From the NCBI GenBank assembly GCA_039654915.1, contig CM077599.1, positions 12,154,501 through 12,218,500 on the forward strand: a stretch of 64,000 bases of DNA. Direction: 5' to 3'. The translations under genes were made by a program, and so were the position numbers. Within the stretch, counting starts at the first letter, position 1. Every line of letters begins with the position of its first letter. Origin of the DNA: Aquilaria yunnanensis. Taxonomy: Eukaryota > Streptophyta > Magnoliopsida > Malvales > Thymelaeaceae. A model generated the notes under the pieces. The model saw nothing but the letters and a program-made list of their open reading frames with translations. It had not been told where the DNA came from and did no database searches. Below, one piece after another: positions 62,590 to 64,000 of the stretch.

Positions 62590-63452
62590 TTTAGCGACAG
62601 CCATTAGTGACGGCACGACGTCGCTAAATGGTCAGTTGCTAATTTACTCGCCGCTAATTTTTTAGCGACGGCCCACCGTCGCTACATAGACCGTCACTAA
62701 TTTTCCGGTAACTCATCTGCCGGCACTGTAGCAACGCCTTCCCGTCACTAGTTAGTGACGCATAGCAGTCGCTAGTTAGTGACGTCTTACCGTCGCTAGT
62801 TAGTGACGCATAGCCGTCACTAGTTAGCGACGTCTTACCGTCGCTAGTTAGTGACGCATAGCCGTCACTAGTTAGCGACGCCTTCCCGTCGCTAGTTAGT
62901 GACGCATAGCCGTCGCTAATTAGCGACGTATTCCCGTTGCTAACTTGTGTTGTTAGTGACTAATGTACATTGCTAGTTAGTGACTCACGTACGTCGCTAG
63001 TTAGTGATACTTGCCGTCCCCAAATGCTCTATACAACTTTATTCCGTAAACCTCTACCATACTCGTCCATTCTATCCAATCAAAACACAAAACTTATTCG
63101 TCGTTAGTGACGCTTATCCGTCGCTAACTAGTGACGGATAGACGTCGCTAGTTAGTGACGTACAATCGTCGCTAATTAGTGACGCATGGCCGTCGCTAGT
63201 TAGTGACGTGCAATCGTCGCTAATTAGTGACGCATGACCGTCGCTAACTAGTGACGTATTGCCGTCGCTAGTTTGTGACATATAGCTGTCGCTAGTTTGT
63301 GACGAATAGCCGTCGCTAACTAGTGACGGATAGCCGTCGCTAGTTAGTGACGTGTGGCCGTCACTAGTTAGTAATAGTTAGTGACGTGTTGCCGTCGCTA
63401 GTTAGTGACGCTTAGTTGTCGCTAATTAGTGACGCGTGGCCGTCGCTAGTTG
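62590..63452. repeat. CACTA subterminal repeat array
   Basis: About 30 units of roughly 24 bases of the type GTTAGTGACGNNNNNCCGTC-GCTA run in series. Each has inverted cores (TAGTGACG / CGTCGCTA), so neighbouring units can pair. The cores alternate between GTGACG and GCGACG forms. An unrelated stretch (63020-63095) interrupts the array. Such repeats are the binding sites for the TnpA-like protein in characterised CACTA elements. Confidence 0.88.
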
Positions 63453-63708
63453 CTGGAAAAAAAATTAACCACCAGTCCTCTCCTATTTACGTATCTATTC
63501 AATACCACACAGACTCAAAACTTTCTCCCAGACATACAATGTTATGTGAAACACGTTCAAAAATCATAAACATAGCAATTCATAATTAGAATATATATTG
63601 TATAACAAGTTACAGATGGCATCTCTATAATGTTAATAATTATAGTCAAACAAGTTAATGGGATATTATTCAACCCTAATGACAACTAGTGACACTTACA
63701 AACAGTAC
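63453..63708. other. CACTA interior between repeats and coding frame
   Basis: AT-rich DNA; probably the 3' untranslated part of the minus-strand transposon gene. Confidence 0.4.
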
Positions 63709-63999
63709 TTAAGCATCAGACTCTGGAGCAGCTGGCGGTCTCTTCCCAATTACTTGCCAGATGGATGCCATCTGATCCTGGTGTCTTCGCTCCATCTGTG
63801 CTAACTGATCCTGATACTGACTCTCCATCTGTGCAGTACGTCTATCCATGTCCTCTTGTACTTGTGATTGCAATTGGCTCATTCTTTGGGAGACTCTCTC
63901 CTCCACCCGACGGTCAACCTCATTCTTGAATTGGGATGTCTGAGTGAATGATATTGGTGCACTAGACCCATCACCGTAGTATGAACGATGACGACGACC
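63709..63999 (-). CDS. C-terminal part of a plant En/Spm-type transposon protein (partial)
   Basis: The frame is open from the window edge to the stop at 63709 (about 96 residues seen). The text includes RSYYGDGSSAPISFTQTSQF and then a long charged heptad region (RVSQRMSQLQSQVQEDMDRR ... MERRHQDQMASIWQVIG), predicting a coiled coil at the C-terminus. This matches the end of proteins annotated as plant Ptta/En/Spm transposase (transposase_24), which accompany CACTA elements and probably help bind DNA rather than cut it. The start lies outside the window. No stop interrupts the visible part. Confidence 0.7.
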   Translation of the reverse strand, partial: GRRHRSYYGDGSSAPISFTQTSQFKNEVDRRVEERVSQRMSQLQSQVQEDMDRRTAQMESQYQDQLAQMERRHQDQMASIWQVIGKRPPAAPESDA

Positions 64000-64000
64000 A

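Larger units (their letters stand above)
62571..64000. mobile_element. Left end of a CACTA (En/Spm) transposon, cut by the window edge
   Basis: The terminus CACTACAAGAAAAAGG is the classic plant CACTA inverted-repeat start. It is followed by a dense subterminal repeat array and then by a minus-strand coding frame typical of these elements. The right end, and with it the 3-bp TSD partner of CAA (62568-62570), lies outside the window. Confidence 0.9.

Noticed and set aside
62590..63452. CRISPR-like regular repeat array
   Set aside because: Units are internally palindromic, the spacers are as short as 5 bases and vary little, and the array abuts a CACTA terminus in a plant genome.

Overview
This is a window of a plant nuclear genome, most likely a eudicot. 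The evidence is spliced genes with GT-AG introns, AT-rich intergenic DNA, and plant-specific gene and transposon families. These include BSK kinases, DUF630/632, DUF241, plant O-fucosyltransferases, Mutator-like (MULE), hAT, Stowaway and CACTA elements, Ty1/copia, Ty3/gypsy and TRIM retroelements, and a tRNA-derived SINE. The species cannot be fixed from the sequence alone.

Layout. 1-4.2 kb: the 3' end of a Ty3/gypsy element, then small non-autonomous DNA transposons, two of them with readable target-site duplications (TSDs). 4.74-5.34 kb: an intronless calmodulin-like gene with two MULE-like elements packed behind it (5.37-8.11 kb); the second carries a SINE and a hAT MITE. 8.1-12.8 kb: AT-rich, gene-free DNA with foldback repeats and one GC-richer island. 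12.85-16.22 kb: a ten-exon O-fucosyltransferase gene. 17.46-20.50 kb: a four-exon DUF630/DUF632 gene with a one-base frameshift in exon 1. 20.5-30.4 kb: gene-free, with MULE, hAT and Stowaway elements and a Pack-MULE carrying a broken ROH1/DUF793 gene fragment. 30.42-38.79 kb: one large MULE with ~170-bp terminal inverted repeats and a perfect 9-bp TSD, carrying a decayed mudrA-like transposase and, convergent to it, a GRF zinc-finger ORF; other repeats are nested inside. 40.75-46.95 kb: a nine-exon BSK1-type receptor-like cytoplasmic pseudokinase gene. 48.2-62.3 kb: a tandem array of DUF241 genes, with two intact copies, three pseudogenes and a start-codon stub; one copy is split by a copia element and another is hit at its start codon by a TRIM. 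62.57 kb to the end: the left end of a CACTA (En/Spm) transposon with a dense subterminal repeat array and the C-terminus of a transposon protein.

The host genes do not form an obvious pathway: calcium sensing, Golgi glycosylation, nitrate or leaf-development type regulators, brassinosteroid/immune signalling, and a family of unknown function. The strongest biological stories are the birth and decay of the DUF241 array with its conserved upstream module, the two-gene MULE, and gene-fragment capture by the Pack-MULE. All boundaries were read by eye; exon models rest on splice phase and on remembered family conservation.
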